Notes: generated from the letters alone by a model not told the origin. Positions 25,472-34,629 are shown, counted from the first letter of the stretch. The stretch: DNA of 36,975 nucleotides from Paracoccaceae bacterium (GCA_029938175.1 JAPYON010000013.1:1-36975), one strand, 5' to 3'. A program made the numbers and translations.

Positions 25472-27493
25472 ATGACCGATAATCCGCTTCTGCAAGAATG
25501 GACCACTCCTTTTGAAATTCCGCCGTTTGATGAAATCTCAAACGAACATTACGCGCCGGCGTTTGAGCTGGCGTTGACGCAAGCCCGCACAGCGATCGAT
25601 GTGATTGCTGACAGTGACGATGCACCAAGTTTCGCCAATACAATCGAGGCGATGGAGCGGGCCGAAAGTTTGTTGGAAAGGGTTTCGGCAGTGTTTGACA
25701 ACCTGTCCAACTCGGACGCAAGTGATGAGATGGAGGCGTTGGAGCGCGAACTTGCCCCCAAGTTCGCAGCGTTTTCGGCAGAGACTTTGATGAACACAGA
25801 CTTGTTTGCGCGTGTTTCTAAATTGGTGGAAGACGCGGACAGTTTAGGGTTGGACGCTGAGCAATCGCGGGTACTGGATCTGTATCATCGGATGTTTGTC
25901 CGTTCAGGGGCTGCTTTGAAGCCGAAGAATGCTGCGCGCTTGAAGAAAATTATGCAGCGGTTGGCGTCATTGGGGGCGATATTTTCGCAAAACGTTCTGG
26001 CGGATGAAAAGTCGTGGGAATTGGCCTTGGGGTCTGGTGATCTTGGCGGGCTTCCCGACAGCTTGATCGCGTCTGCGACGCAGACCGCAAAAGAGCGCGG
26101 CAAGGATGGCCTTGTGATTACACTGACCCGATCGCTGGCGATACCCTTCCTGCAGTTCTCTGACCGCCGCGATTTACGCGAAATTGTTTTCAAAGCGTGG
26201 GAAGCGCGTGGGGCGAATGGCGGGGAAACCGACAATATCGAAACTATCGCTGAAACGTTGAAGTTGCGTCATGAGCGTGCGGTGTTATTAGGATTTGAAA
26301 ACTTTTCGAGTTTCAAGCTGGACAACGAGATGGCTAAAACTCCGGATGCGGTACGAGAATTGCTGATGAACGTTTGGGAGCCAGCGAAGAAGAAGGCCGA
26401 GAAAGATGCGGAGAAACTGACGAAATTGTTGCACGACGACGGCCTGAACGATGATTTGGCTGCGTGGGACTGGCGTTATTACGCTGCGAAGGCAAAGAAG
26501 GCCGAACATGATCTGGATGAAAGCGAGATCAAGCCGTATCTTCAACTGGATAACATGATTGCGGCCGCGTTCGATGTGGCTGGCAAGCTGTTTGGACTGT
26601 CGTTTGAGGCGCTGGAAGTGCCCTTGTACCACCCCGATGCGCGGGCTTGGGAGGTGAAACACGGTGACGAACACATCGGTGTGTTCATCGGTGATTACTT
26701 CACGCGATCCACCAAACGGGGTGGTGCGTGGAGCTGGCGTTTTCGTGGGCAATCAAAGATGGACGGCGATGTGCGCCCGATTACGGTGAACATTTGCAAC
26801 TTTGCCAAAGCACCCGAGGGCGAGGTGACGTTGCTGACGTTTGACGATGCACGCACGTTGTTCCACGAATTCGGACATGCGCTGCATTCGCTGATGTCGG
26901 ATGTGAAGTACAAATTTATTTCGGGAACTTCGGTTTCGCGGGATTTCGTGGAGCTGCCCAGCCAGCTTTATGAGTACTGGTTAAGCGCGCCGGAAGTGTT
27001 GTCAAAATACGCATTACACGTCGAAACGGGTGAGCCAATGCCCAAAGAGATGTTGGAACGGCTTGAGGCGGCGAAGAATTTTAATCAGGGGTTTGATACG
27101 GTAGAATTTATCGCTTCGGCTATGGTGGACATTGATTTTCATACGGGAACGCCACCAAATGATCCGATGGTCGCGCAGGCAAAATCGTTAGCGGCGCTGC
27201 ACATGCCCGATGCGATTTCGATGCGGATTGCTTCGCCGCACTTTAATCACGTGTTCGCCGGTGACGGGTATTCGAGCGGGTATTATTCCTACATGTGGTC
27301 CGAGGTGATGGGCGAAGACGCAATTGCAGCGTTCGAAGAGACGGGCAACGTGTTTGATCCGGACATGGCGGCGCGGTTGGCAGAGCATATTTATACGGCC
27401 GGTGGGTCGAAAGACGCGGCTGAGTTGTATACGGCTTTCCGTGGGTCTTTGCCCAAAATAGAGGCTTTGTTGAAAGGTCGCGGGTTGGACTGA
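25472..27493 (+). CDS. M3 family oligopeptidase (peptidyl-dipeptidase Dcp / oligopeptidase A type)
   Basis: 673-residue cytoplasmic zinc metallopeptidase of family M3A. Zinc site HEFGH at residues 465-469 (TLFHEFGHALHSLMSD), with the third ligand glutamate in the following helix (PSQLYEYW). Other family segments: GLDAEQSRVLDLYHRMFVRSGAAL, VNICNFAKAPEG, and a late HFNHVFAGDGYSSGYYSYMWSEVMGEDAIAAF with the substrate-binding tyrosines. No signal peptide. Trims peptides released by ATP-dependent proteases. It is intact and is followed by a perfect hairpin at 27505. Dcp and oligopeptidase A cannot be separated by sequence reading alone. Confidence 0.93.
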   Translation: MTDNPLLQEWTTPFEIPPFDEISNEHYAPAFELALTQARTAIDVIADSDDAPSFANTIEAMERAESLLERVSAVFDNLSNSDASDEMEALERELAPKFAAFSAETLMNTDLFARVSKLVEDADSLGLDAEQSRVLDLYHRMFVRSGAALKPKNAARLKKIMQRLASLGAIFSQNVLADEKSWELALGSGDLGGLPDSLIASATQTAKERGKDGLVITLTRSLAIPFLQFSDRRDLREIVFKAWEARGANGGETDNIETIAETLKLRHERAVLLGFENFSSFKLDNEMAKTPDAVRELLMNVWEPAKKKAEKDAEKLTKLLHDDGLNDDLAAWDWRYYAAKAKKAEHDLDESEIKPYLQLDNMIAAAFDVAGKLFGLSFEALEVPLYHPDARAWEVKHGDEHIGVFIGDYFTRSTKRGGAWSWRFRGQSKMDGDVRPITVNICNFAKAPEGEVTLLTFDDARTLFHEFGHALHSLMSDVKYKFISGTSVSRDFVELPSQLYEYWLSAPEVLSKYALHVETGEPMPKEMLERLEAAKNFNQGFDTVEFIASAMVDIDFHTGTPPNDPMVAQAKSLAALHMPDAISMRIASPHFNHVFAGDGYSSGYYSYMWSEVMGEDAIAAFEETGNVFDPDMAARLAEHIYTAGGSKDAAELYTAFRGSLPKIEALLKGRGLD

Positions 27494-27504
27494 AGTTGGC
27501 GTGG

Positions 27505-27522
27505 TGCGTGGGAGGCCACGCA
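27505..27522 (+). terminator. 7-bp hairpin after the M3 peptidase gene
   Basis: TGCGTGG (27505-27511) / CCACGCA (27516-27522) with loop GAGG, starting 12 nt after the stop. No T-tract. A related sequence follows miaB (29191-29214), sharing GGGARGCCACRC, so this may be a repeated 3'-end element or a rho-assisted terminator. Confidence 0.5.
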
Positions 27523-27657
27523 TCCTACGGACTGTTTTGGCAATTGCATCCGTCGCCTTACAGTCAACCAGACCGCGTTTTTCGCAGCGCTTGAATCTTG
27601 ACATTTATTTGCTTTTTAGTAATTTCTGCGGTCTGATGTAGTGAAGAGGGGATCACT

Positions 27658-27816
27658 ATGCCAAATCGCTGGGTAATACTGGCTACGCTGTTCTTTGCGC
27701 GGCTGACTGTGGCCTTTCAGTTTTAGGCAGTGGCCGCGATTTATCCGTTTATCATGGAAGCACATGGCCTGAATCTGGCGGACATTTTCTGGCTTTCAAT
27801 GTTTCCACTGCTTTAG
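27658..27816 (+). pseudogene. MFS transporter N-terminal remnant
   Basis: The ATG has a strong SD (GAGGGG). Codons 1-22 (MPNRWVILATLFFARLTVAF) match the first transmembrane helix of alphaproteobacterial MFS proteins; codon 23 is TAG, where the family commonly has Gln (Q-F-Q-A-V-A), so CAG to TAG is likely. The frame then continues AVAAIYPFIMEAHGLNLADIFWLSMFPLL to a second TAG at 27814-27816. Nothing of the remaining ten helices is found before miaB, so most of the gene has been deleted. Together with the hairpin this is all I see in the 394-bp space between the peptidase and miaB genes; the rest holds no recognised gene. Confidence 0.8.
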
Positions 27817-27887
27817 CAAATATCCGACGCATTGCACAAGAATAGTCAAACCTATAGAGGGGGCTGAAACGTGAAGCGGGTGTTTTA

Positions 27888-29198
27888 ATGTCGAATACTA
27901 AAAAACTGTATATCAAGACCTATGGCTGTCAGATGAATGTCTATGACAGCGAGCGGATGGTTGATGCGATGGGGGCCGACGGCTATGTCACCGTGGATTC
28001 GCCCGAGCAGGCGGATATGATTTTGCTGAACACCTGTCACATTCGTGAAAAAGCGGCTGAGAAGGTTTATTCGGAACTGGGGCGGTATCGCGGGTTGAAA
28101 GAGGCCAATCCTGATCTGAAGATCGGTGTCGCTGGATGTGTGGCGCAGGCCGAGGGCGAAGAAATTATGATCCGCCAGCCGATGGTTGATCTTGTTGTTG
28201 GACCGCAAGCCTATCACCGCCTGCCTGCGATGACAGCGAAGTCTGGTAATGGGGTGCAGGTTCTGGACACCGAGTTCCCCGAGGAAGACAAGTTCGACTT
28301 TCTGCCGCGTGGCACCAAGGCGCGGCGTGCGCCTGCCGCGTTTCTGACCGTTCAGGAAGGCTGCGACAAGTTTTGTGCGTTTTGTGTGGTTCCCTATACA
28401 CGCGGTGCCGAGGTTTCGCGTCCTGCGAAGCGCCTGCTGGATGAAGCGCGGGATTTGGTGGATCGTGGTGTCGTTGAAATCAGTCTGCTGGGGCAGAATG
28501 TGAATGCTTACGAAGTTGACGGCTGGACTTTGGCCAAGTTGATCCGCGAACTTTCCAAGATCGAAGGCTTGGAGCGAATTCGGTATATGACCTCGCATCC
28601 TAACGATATGGGTGATGATTTGATTGCCGTGCATGGTGACGTTGAAAAGCTGATGCCGTATTTGCATCTGCCTGTGCAATCCGGATCGGACAAGGTTTTG
28701 AGGGCCATGAACCGCAAGCACTCGGCGGTGGATTATATGAAAGTTCTGGAGCGGATGCGTAAGGTGCGGCCTGATATGATGTTGTCGGGTGACTTTATCG
28801 TTGGTTTCCCCAGCGAGGATGACGCGGATTTCGAGGCGACGATGGAATTATGCGAGCAGGTTCGTTACGGGCAGGCTTATAGTTTCAAGTATTCCCCACG
28901 TCCGGGCACGCCCGCTGCTGACCGTGTGCATGTTGATGAAAGCGTTAAAACCGAGCGTCTGCACCGCTTGCAAGCCCTGTTGACCAGTCATCAGGTTGAA
29001 TTTCAGGACAGCATGATCGGGCGCACTTTGCCTGTGCTGGTCGAGAAGATCGGGCGTGAGGCGGGGCAGGTGATCGGTAAGTCGCCATATCTGCACGCCA
29101 CGCATTTTCTGGGGGATGCGTCCGATATTGGCAAAATTGTCGATGTTCGGGTGGTCGCAACGGAGAGAAACTCGCTGTCAGCGGAAAAAGTAGTGTGA
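27888..29198 (+). CDS. miaB: tRNA-2-methylthio-N6-dimethylallyladenosine synthase MiaB
   Basis: 436-residue radical-SAM methylthiotransferase modifying tRNA A37. The first cluster is held by N-terminal cysteines: Cys14 in KTYGCQMN, a second in NTCHIRE and a third in GVAGCVAQ. The radical SAM cluster is Cys159, Cys163 and Cys166 in [27 protein letters not shown] and [16 protein letters not shown] are MiaB signatures, and a C-terminal TRAM domain follows. It opens the conserved roseobacter run miaB - OmpA-like - phoH - ybeY - corC - lnt - metK - trmB. Consumes two SAM per cycle. Confidence 0.97.
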   Translation: MSNTKKLYIKTYGCQMNVYDSERMVDAMGADGYVTVDSPEQADMILLNTCHIREKAAEKVYSELGRYRGLKEANPDLKIGVAGCVAQAEGEEIMIRQPMVDLVVGPQAYHRLPAMTAKSGNGVQVLDTEFPEEDKFDFLPRGTKARRAPAAFLTVQEGCDKFCAFCVVPYTRGAEVSRPAKRLLDEARDLVDRGVVEISLLGQNVNAYEVDGWTLAKLIRELSKIEGLERIRYMTSHPNDMGDDLIAVHGDVEKLMPYLHLPVQSGSDKVLRAMNRKHSAVDYMKVLERMRKVRPDMMLSGDFIVGFPSEDDADFEATMELCEQVRYGQAYSFKYSPRPGTPAADRVHVDESVKTERLHRLQALLTSHQVEFQDSMIGRTLPVLVEKIGREAGQVIGKSPYLHATHFLGDASDIGKIVDVRVVATERNSLSAEKVV

Positions 29199-29214
29199 CT
29201 GGGAAGCCACACTA
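29191..29214 (+). terminator. 7-bp hairpin overlapping the miaB stop
   Basis: TAGTGTG (29191-29197) / CACACTA (29208-29214), 10-nt loop containing GGGAAGC. The 5' arm includes the miaB stop codon (29196-29198). No T-tract. Related in sequence to the hairpin after the M3 peptidase gene. Confidence 0.4.
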
Positions 29215-29311
29215 GCTTCGGTGGGCAACTAATGGATTCGCAAACGTAATACTCTGTGTTAGCAATCAAGCAACGTCGGCGTTAACGATCGGCAAATTTG
29301 AGGCAGACATT

Positions 29312-29849
29312 ATGAGCCTTTTGGCGGTCACCCTGCTTTTTGGGGTATCCAGCTCTATGTTGCCAGAGACAGTGCAGGCAGCAGAAACTGGTACATATGA
29401 GGCGGCTATCTGGATTAATCCGGACGGCTGCGAGCATTGGATTCTGGATTTGAGTGTCGAGGGGGTGATATCCTCGCATTTGGATCGAGCCGGTAATACA
29501 GTTTGTGATCGAAATCCCTACATTCTCATTGAATTTAGGGAGACATGTGTTCGAGGTGAACAAGGCTGCGCTTTCGGATCGCTCTATCAATACGTTACAC
29601 GGATACTTCACGCGTGAAATTCTGGACGGTAAAACGCAGTTTTTGATCGGCGGGCATACTGACAGTTCCGGTCCTATTTGCGAAAATTTCTATTCGGCAT
29701 GGGCGGGGGTGAACGCTGTGGCCGACGTTGCGCGGCAATCCGGCGAAATTGTCCGCACTGACGGGTTTGGCAAGATGCAGCCGATTGCCTCGAATCACAC
29801 GGCTGAAGGCAGAGGCCGGAATCGTCGCGTTGAAATTTTTTGCGAATAG
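29312..29849 (+). pseudogene. OmpA-domain protein, frameshifted
   Basis: Good SD (GAGG) and ATG. The first frame gives a signal-like start (LLAVTLLFGVSSSML...VQAAETG) and a domain WINPDGCEHWILDLSVEGVISSHLDRAGNTVCDRNP, characteristic of a roseobacter OmpA-type protein. A one-base insertion near 29537-29541 breaks IEF|GRHVFEVNKAALSDRS; the rest, in the +1 frame, is an OmpA domain (FLIGGHTDSSG ... ASNHTAEGRGRNRRVEIFCE) ending at 29849. The segment after GHTDSSG reads GPICENFYSAWAGVNAVADV, where the family has N-x-x-L-S-x-x-R-A-x-x-V, so key arginines are missing as well. Downstream of miaB and upstream of a paralogous remnant. Confidence 0.82.
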
Positions 29850-29857
29850 GGGGCGGC

Positions 29858-30146
29858 ATGTCAGGTAAATTATCTAAACCGGCATTGATGGTTGCAAGCG
29901 CGCTGATTTTGGTGGCGTCGGAAACGGGCCGTCGGATCGCGATTACGGGGTCGATCGGGGGCGTTGCTATACGATCGCACCGCAGGGATTTTGGTTGATG
30001 GAAACGGATGTGATCACTGGATCATCGACGACGGGGTCGAGGGATATATGTCGCCACGGTTGATGGATGACGGCAGGCCTGTTTGCCGTGACGGGACAGT
30101 TCTCTATACCACAATCGACTTTGACCGTGCTGTTTTGGGCAATTAA
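29858..30146 (+). pseudogene. Paralogous OmpA-type lipoprotein remnant, frameshifted and truncated
   Basis: Starts 9 nt after the previous gene with an overlapping SD (GGGGGCGGC-ATG). Frame 1 gives KPALMVASALILVAS. A one-base loss near 29918 appears to have removed the lipobox cysteine: restoring it yields LILVACGNGPSDRDYGVDRG. Another loss near 29960 shifts to LLYDRTAGILVDGNGCDHWIIDDGVEGYMSPRLMDDGRPVCRDG, clearly paralogous to the previous gene's DGCEHW domain. The protein stops at 30144-30146 right after DFDRAVLGN, so the whole OmpA domain is lost. A paralogue in tandem, probably from duplication, decayed further than its neighbour. Confidence 0.8.
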
Positions 30147-30228
30147 CCCGAAGTATTTCGCTTGCCCCTCTAGCGAGGTTGTTGCACCATAGTTCTGTAT
30201 AATTCTTTATTTGAACGGATGGTGGACT

Positions 30229-31245
30229 TTGGCGATAACCGCGCTGACCGATGTTAAGACCGAGGCTGGATCGGCTGAGACGGCCCTCGAATTTCCCGAC
30301 AATCGCTTGTTGCTGCAACTGTGCGGCGAGCTGGATTCAAACCTCAAGAAAATTGAAACGGCTACGGGTGTGGAGATCACGCATCGCGGGAACCGTCTGT
30401 CGCTGTTTGGTGATGACGAGCAGCGTAAGCATTCTGCAGCGATATTGCGGGCGATGTATTCGCGGCTGGAGCAACGCCGTCCACTGGAGCCGGGGGATGT
30501 GGACGCGGCGATCAGGATGCCAAGCGAGGTGTTTGATGCGCCACGCGACCCTGACCAGATCGAGATGTTCAAGGCCGACACTGTCGAGATTCGCACACGC
30601 AAACGCACTGTTGAACCACGCACGCCGATGCAGAAGGCCTATGTGAAGTCTCTGTTCGAATACGAATTGGTTTTTGGGCTTGGGCCCGCGGGAACCGGCA
30701 AAACATATCTGGCGGTGGCGGCGGCGGTCTCGCACTATATAGAGGGTCATGTTGACCGCATCATTCTTAGTCGCCCTGCCGTTGAGGCGGGCGAGCGTCT
30801 GGGCTTTCTGCCCGGTGACCTGAAGGAAAAAGTCGACCCTTATATGCAGCCGCTTTATGATGCGTTAAACGCATTTTTACCTGCCAAGCAGGTGCAACGG
30901 ATGATCGAGGACACGCAGATCGAGATTGCGCCGCTTGCCTTCATGCGTGGCCGCACTTTGGCGAATGCATTTGTTATTCTGGACGAAGCGCAGAATGCTA
31001 CGTCGATGCAGATGAAAATGTTCCTGACCCGCTTGGGCGAGGGCAGCCGTATGGTTATCACAGGTGATATGACCCAGATTGACCTGCCGAGGGGTGCGAC
31101 CTCGGGCCTTGTCGAGGCCGAGGGGATTTTGCGCAACGTTAAAGGGATCGGTTTTACGCGGTTCACTACTGCCGATGTGGTGCGGCATCCGATGGTTGCC
31201 AAAGTAATTGATGCATATAATGCGGCGGCTAAGCCTCGTGGCTGA
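30229..31245 (+). CDS. PhoH-like ATPase (YbeZ type)
   Basis: Cytoplasmic P-loop ATPase of the PhoH2/YbeZ group, linked with YbeY and rRNA processing. Preceded by a KH-like N-terminal region (LCGELDSNLKKIETATGVEITHRGNRLSLFG). Walker A GPAGTGKTYLAVAAAV, SRPAVEAGERLGFLPGDLKEKVDPYMQPLYDAL, Walker B FVILDEAQNATSMQMKMFLTRLG, and TGDMTQIDLP are present. Start uncertain: the frame opens at TTG 30211, while TTG 30229 has GGATGGTGG in SD position, so 30229 is used here. The end overlaps ybeY. Confidence 0.9.
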   Translation: MAITALTDVKTEAGSAETALEFPDNRLLLQLCGELDSNLKKIETATGVEITHRGNRLSLFGDDEQRKHSAAILRAMYSRLEQRRPLEPGDVDAAIRMPSEVFDAPRDPDQIEMFKADTVEIRTRKRTVEPRTPMQKAYVKSLFEYELVFGLGPAGTGKTYLAVAAAVSHYIEGHVDRIILSRPAVEAGERLGFLPGDLKEKVDPYMQPLYDALNAFLPAKQVQRMIEDTQIEIAPLAFMRGRTLANAFVILDEAQNATSMQMKMFLTRLGEGSRMVITGDMTQIDLPRGATSGLVEAEGILRNVKGIGFTRFTTADVVRHPMVAKVIDAYNAAAKPRG

Positions 31246-31735
31246 TCTGGTCGATTTACTGATCGAGGATGATCGCTGGGCGAAGTTGGGGATGGGTGCT
31301 TTGGCCGAACGATCGGCGCACGCGGCATTGACGATCGCAACGGTTCCACCTGAATATGAAATTTGCGTTATGGCCTGCAACGATGCCCGTATTGCCGAGC
31401 TGAACGCAGAATTCCGCGAGAATTCCAAAGCGACGAATGTACTATCGTGGCCAGCCTTCGAACTGGCCCCTGAATTTACGGGCGGAAAGCCGATAATGCC
31501 GCCCACAGCAGGCGTTATGGTAGAAAGCCTGGGTGACATTGCCATCGCCTACGAGACTTGCGCGCGCGAGGCCGCTAAGAAAAACATCACAATGCAGGCC
31601 CACGTTAGTCACTTAATCGTGCATGGATGCCTCCATTTGCTGGGTTTCGACCATGAAACTGACAAAGATGCCACAGTTATGGAGGAATTAGAGGTTAAGG
31701 CCCTTGCCACGATGGGGTTGGACAACCCATATTGA
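31238..31735 (+). CDS. ybeY: Endoribonuclease YbeY / rRNA maturation factor
   Basis: 165-residue metal-dependent endoribonuclease for 16S rRNA 3'-end maturation and quality control. Zinc motif HLIVHGCLHLLGFDHETDKDA (H-G-x-L-H-L-x-G-x-D-H) is intact; the usual N-terminal MADLVDLLIEDDRW and middle NDARIAELNAEFRENSKATNVLSWP segments are present. The GTG at 31238 overlaps the phoH stop by 8 bp and gives the family start, whereas the longer TTG/ATG starts lie inside phoH; the ATG at 31220 is an alternative. Confidence 0.94.
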   Translation: MADLVDLLIEDDRWAKLGMGALAERSAHAALTIATVPPEYEICVMACNDARIAELNAEFRENSKATNVLSWPAFELAPEFTGGKPIMPPTAGVMVESLGDIAIAYETCAREAAKKNITMQAHVSHLIVHGCLHLLGFDHETDKDATVMEELEVKALATMGLDNPY

Positions 31736-31779
31736 ACCCACGGGCACAGCATGTTGCCTATTTACGGAATTAAGGAGCT

Positions 31780-32685
31780 ATGGGCGACACTAAAGACGGG
31801 TCCTCTATCGCAGCGCATCGCGCGCAGGCAGATTTGAGTTTTTCGACCCTGCAGGACGGGTTCTGGAAAAAACTGTTCAGGCAAACGCCTGATGATACTC
31901 TGAACAATCACGACGAACCAAACGCTGCCGAGATTTCTGTGGCGGGCGCCAACTCGATGTTGCTGAATATTCGTAACATGCATGATATGCGCGTGGGCGA
32001 TGTTGCAATTCCGACGGCAGATATTGCTTCGGTTCCCGATGATGCAACGCTGGAAGATGTCGTCGCGGCGTTCCGAGACTCTACCAACAGTCGTCTTCCG
32101 GTGTATTCCGAGACGCTGGATAATCCGCTGGGGTTGGTGCATTTGAAAGACATCGCGCTAATTTATGGTTTTGGTGGTTCCGCCAGATTTGATTTGAAAT
32201 CCATCCTGCGTCCGTTGATTTATGTGCCACCATCCATGCATTTAGGCGCGTTATTGCAAAAGATGCAGAGCGAACGGTTGCATATGGCGTTGGTCATTGA
32301 CGAATACGGAGGGGTCGAAGGCTTGGTGACGCTTGAAGACTTGATCGAAGAAATCGTTGGAGAAATCGAAGACGAACATGACGCCGAAGACGAACAACTT
32401 TGGACCGAGGAATCCGCATCAGTGTTTGTCGCGCAGGCGCGTGCACCGCTGGATGCATTCGAAGATGCAGCAGGCGTTGACTTGCTGCCGGATGATTTGG
32501 ACGAAGAGGTCGATACGCTTGGCGGTTTGGTCTTTATGCTGATCGGTCGAGTGCCATCGCGCGGTGAATGCATTCGTGATGGGCATGGGCATGAATTCGA
32601 GGTCATCGACGCAGACGCGCGGCGAGTGAAAACCTTACGTGTGCGATTGAACGTTAAAGGGCCGCTCGGCCAAGCGGCAGAATAA
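31780..32685 (+). CDS. CorC/HlyC family protein with tandem CBS domains
   Basis: 301-residue protein of the CorC/YbeX group: two CBS domains (about residues 70-190) and a C-terminal CorC/HlyC domain (about 205-295: WTEESASVFVAQARAPLDAFEDAAGVDL...TLGGLVFMLIGRVPSRGECI). No membrane segment; in E. coli it is linked to Mg/Co efflux and ribosome metabolism. The acidic linker VTLEDLIEEIVGEIEDEHDAEDE is typical. The usual V-M-V-P-R-x-D at the first CBS start reads VAIPTADI, where Thr replaces Arg; this may be a variant. SD AAGGAG 6 nt upstream. lnt follows by 5 bp. Confidence 0.92.
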   Translation: MGDTKDGSSIAAHRAQADLSFSTLQDGFWKKLFRQTPDDTLNNHDEPNAAEISVAGANSMLLNIRNMHDMRVGDVAIPTADIASVPDDATLEDVVAAFRDSTNSRLPVYSETLDNPLGLVHLKDIALIYGFGGSARFDLKSILRPLIYVPPSMHLGALLQKMQSERLHMALVIDEYGGVEGLVTLEDLIEEIVGEIEDEHDAEDEQLWTEESASVFVAQARAPLDAFEDAAGVDLLPDDLDEEVDTLGGLVFMLIGRVPSRGECIRDGHGHEFEVIDADARRVKTLRVRLNVKGPLGQAAE

Positions 32686-32690
32686 ACGGC

Positions 32691-34172
32691 GTGGCAGGCT
32701 GGGTCCGTAATTTGACGGGATTTCGTCAACTAATGTTGGCGCTGATTGCGGGCGTTGGCTTGGGGCTGGTACAAGCCCCGTGGTCTATCCAGTTCGCATT
32801 TCTATTTCTTCCAATTATCTTCTGGCTACACGCCGGAGCTGACAAGCGAAGACGGGCGGCGCTGTTGGGCTGGCTTTTTGGGCTGGGGTATTTCGGCTTA
32901 ACGCTGAGCTGGATAGTCGAACCTTTTCTAATTGACGTTGCACGGCACGGGTGGGTGGCCCCTTTTGCGCTGTTCTTTATGGCAGGTGGGTTGGCGGCCT
33001 TTTGGAGCATGGCGTTCGCGTTATCCCATCGCCGACGGTCGTTAACGCTTGTTATCTGGTGGACACTGGCCGAGTTTGCGCGCTCGGTATTGTTCACCGG
33101 TTTTCCTTGGGCGCTATTGGCTTACGGATGGGTTGAAACACCTCTGATCCAGATAACTTCTGTGGTTGGGGTGCATGGTCTCGGGCTGCTGACGATGATC
33201 GTGGCGGTGATGATCTCGCGACTTAATATACGCGGAATCGTCTGCGGCATGGTGATTGTTGCGGTGTTGTGGACCTTTGGGTCGAATCGCCTCTCGCAGG
33301 GGACATTCTTGCGCACCGATGGGTATACTGTGCGGATCATCCAGCCGAACGCGCCGCAGGATCAAAAGTGGTTGCCAGAATTCCGACGCATGTTTTTTGA
33401 GCGTCAGGTTGCGTTTACAGCTGCCGAACCGCCCGTTGATATGGTGATATGGCCCGAGGCGGCCGTCCCATTTTTACCGCAAGAGCGCCTTGACTTGCTG
33501 GAACGAATTGCGCGTTCGGCAAACGGTGCAAATGTGCTGATGGGGGCAAGACGACGCGATTTGGCGGATGACTGGTTTAACGGGTTAGTAATAATTGATC
33601 CGACAGGTGCGATCATCAGTAGTTATGACAAGCATCATTTGGTGCCGTTTGGCGAGTATGTACCGATGCAGTCAGCCCTGTCGCGCACGGGCCTTACGGA
33701 ACTTACCGGGCGCGGCTTTGCAGCCGGCAGCGGCGCGCGGGTGATTGATGCAGGAGGCGTCCCGCCATTCCTGCCGTTAATCTGCTACGAAGCTATTTTC
33801 CCCCAACACGCAAGCGTTGATGGCCAGCGGCCAGACTGGATCATACAAATTACGAACGATGCGTGGTTTGGCGATCTTAGCGGCCCCTATCAGCATCTGG
33901 CGCAGTCTCGGGTACGGGCAATCGAGCAAGGGCTACCCCTTGCACGGTCTGCGAATACGGGAATTTCGGCGATGATTGATCCGTTCGGGCGGATAACGGC
34001 TTCGATGGGTCTTGGGGAGATGGGCAGAATTGATGTCGCTTTGCCCGCGCCTCTGAAACTCACCGTTTTCGCACGATTAGGCGATTTGCCTGCAGGGGTA
34101 TTATTGATGCTGTTAATGATTTATCAACTGTTTTCACGTAGGAAGCGTCTGTACCGATATTCGGGCTCTTAA
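32691..34172 (+). CDS. lnt: Apolipoprotein N-acyltransferase
   Basis: 493-residue inner-membrane enzyme that N-acylates the cysteine of lipoproteins. The first ~200 residues form six or more hydrophobic helices; the periplasmic nitrilase-like domain carries the triad Glu256 (WPEAAVP), Lys314 (SSYDKHHLVPFGEYVP) and Cys365 (LICYEAIFP), and the NDAWFGDLSGPYQHLAQSRVRAIE segment; a last helix closes the protein. GTG start after corC with a 5-bp gap. It serves the many lipoproteins seen here (SLT, CAP, YjbF, OmpA-type). Confidence 0.97.
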   Translation: MAGWVRNLTGFRQLMLALIAGVGLGLVQAPWSIQFAFLFLPIIFWLHAGADKRRRAALLGWLFGLGYFGLTLSWIVEPFLIDVARHGWVAPFALFFMAGGLAAFWSMAFALSHRRRSLTLVIWWTLAEFARSVLFTGFPWALLAYGWVETPLIQITSVVGVHGLGLLTMIVAVMISRLNIRGIVCGMVIVAVLWTFGSNRLSQGTFLRTDGYTVRIIQPNAPQDQKWLPEFRRMFFERQVAFTAAEPPVDMVIWPEAAVPFLPQERLDLLERIARSANGANVLMGARRRDLADDWFNGLVIIDPTGAIISSYDKHHLVPFGEYVPMQSALSRTGLTELTGRGFAAGSGARVIDAGGVPPFLPLICYEAIFPQHASVDGQRPDWIIQITNDAWFGDLSGPYQHLAQSRVRAIEQGLPLARSANTGISAMIDPFGRITASMGLGEMGRIDVALPAPLKLTVFARLGDLPAGVLLMLLMIYQLFSRRKRLYRYSGS

Positions 34173-34281
34173 GGGCTAGATTCGGTCTGCGGACGTCACT
34201 TATGATGCATCTGACCATTGACGGCGCAACTTCACTTCAATTAGAAAAGCATATTACGCGTATTTTGCGATGGAGCCCTGC

Positions 34282-34620
34282 TTGGCACGAAAAAATTATC
34301 TATTTACCTCTGAATCTGTTTCAGAAGGTCACCCAGACAAACTCTGCGATATTATCTCGGATGCGATTGGCGTGGCGGAACCCCTGTCGATTTACGCGGA
34401 TACTTACGGAACCGGAGCAGTGGATGAAGTCAAGATCGAGCGTGCTATTGCAGAAGTCATGGACCTGACACCACGTGGAATTCGCGAGCATTTGGGTCTG
34501 AACAAGCCGATTTACCAGCGCACTGCGGCCTACGGCCATTTCGGGCGTGCACCCGAGGCTGACGGCGGGTTTAGCTGGGAAAAGATCGATTTGATCGACG
34601 TGCTGAAGCGCGTGTTTTAA
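34282..34620 (+). pseudogene. metK: S-adenosylmethionine synthetase, internally deleted
   Basis: A TTG start at 34282, with GGAG 6-9 nt upstream, opens [27 protein letters not shown], the MetK N terminus with its ATP-binding GHPDK. The next codons jump in frame to [17 protein letters not shown]...[51 protein letters not shown], the MetK C terminus. Full-length enzymes have about 390 residues; here about 110 remain, so about 270-280 residues, including the GDQG and GGGAFSGKD catalytic loops, are missing. The junction is at about 34366; N-terminal S-D-A and C-terminal Y-A-I-G-V suggest recombination across a short ATGCG-like repeat. Position between lnt and trmB is the normal metK position. Not functional as it stands. 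Confidence 0.92.
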
Positions 34621-34629
34621 ACGGTCCGA

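Noticed and set aside
27885-28721. 278-codon ORF antisense to miaB
   Set aside because: Mirror of the strongly conserved miaB frame, His/Arg/Gln-rich as antisense frames often are.
34173-34290. Possible SAM/SAH riboswitch before metK, as in other Rhodobacterales
   Set aside because: The segment ends in GGAGC as that class does, but no partner GCTTCC or CACAACGGC-type core was found upstream. A covariance-model search (Rfam SAM-SAH) would decide.
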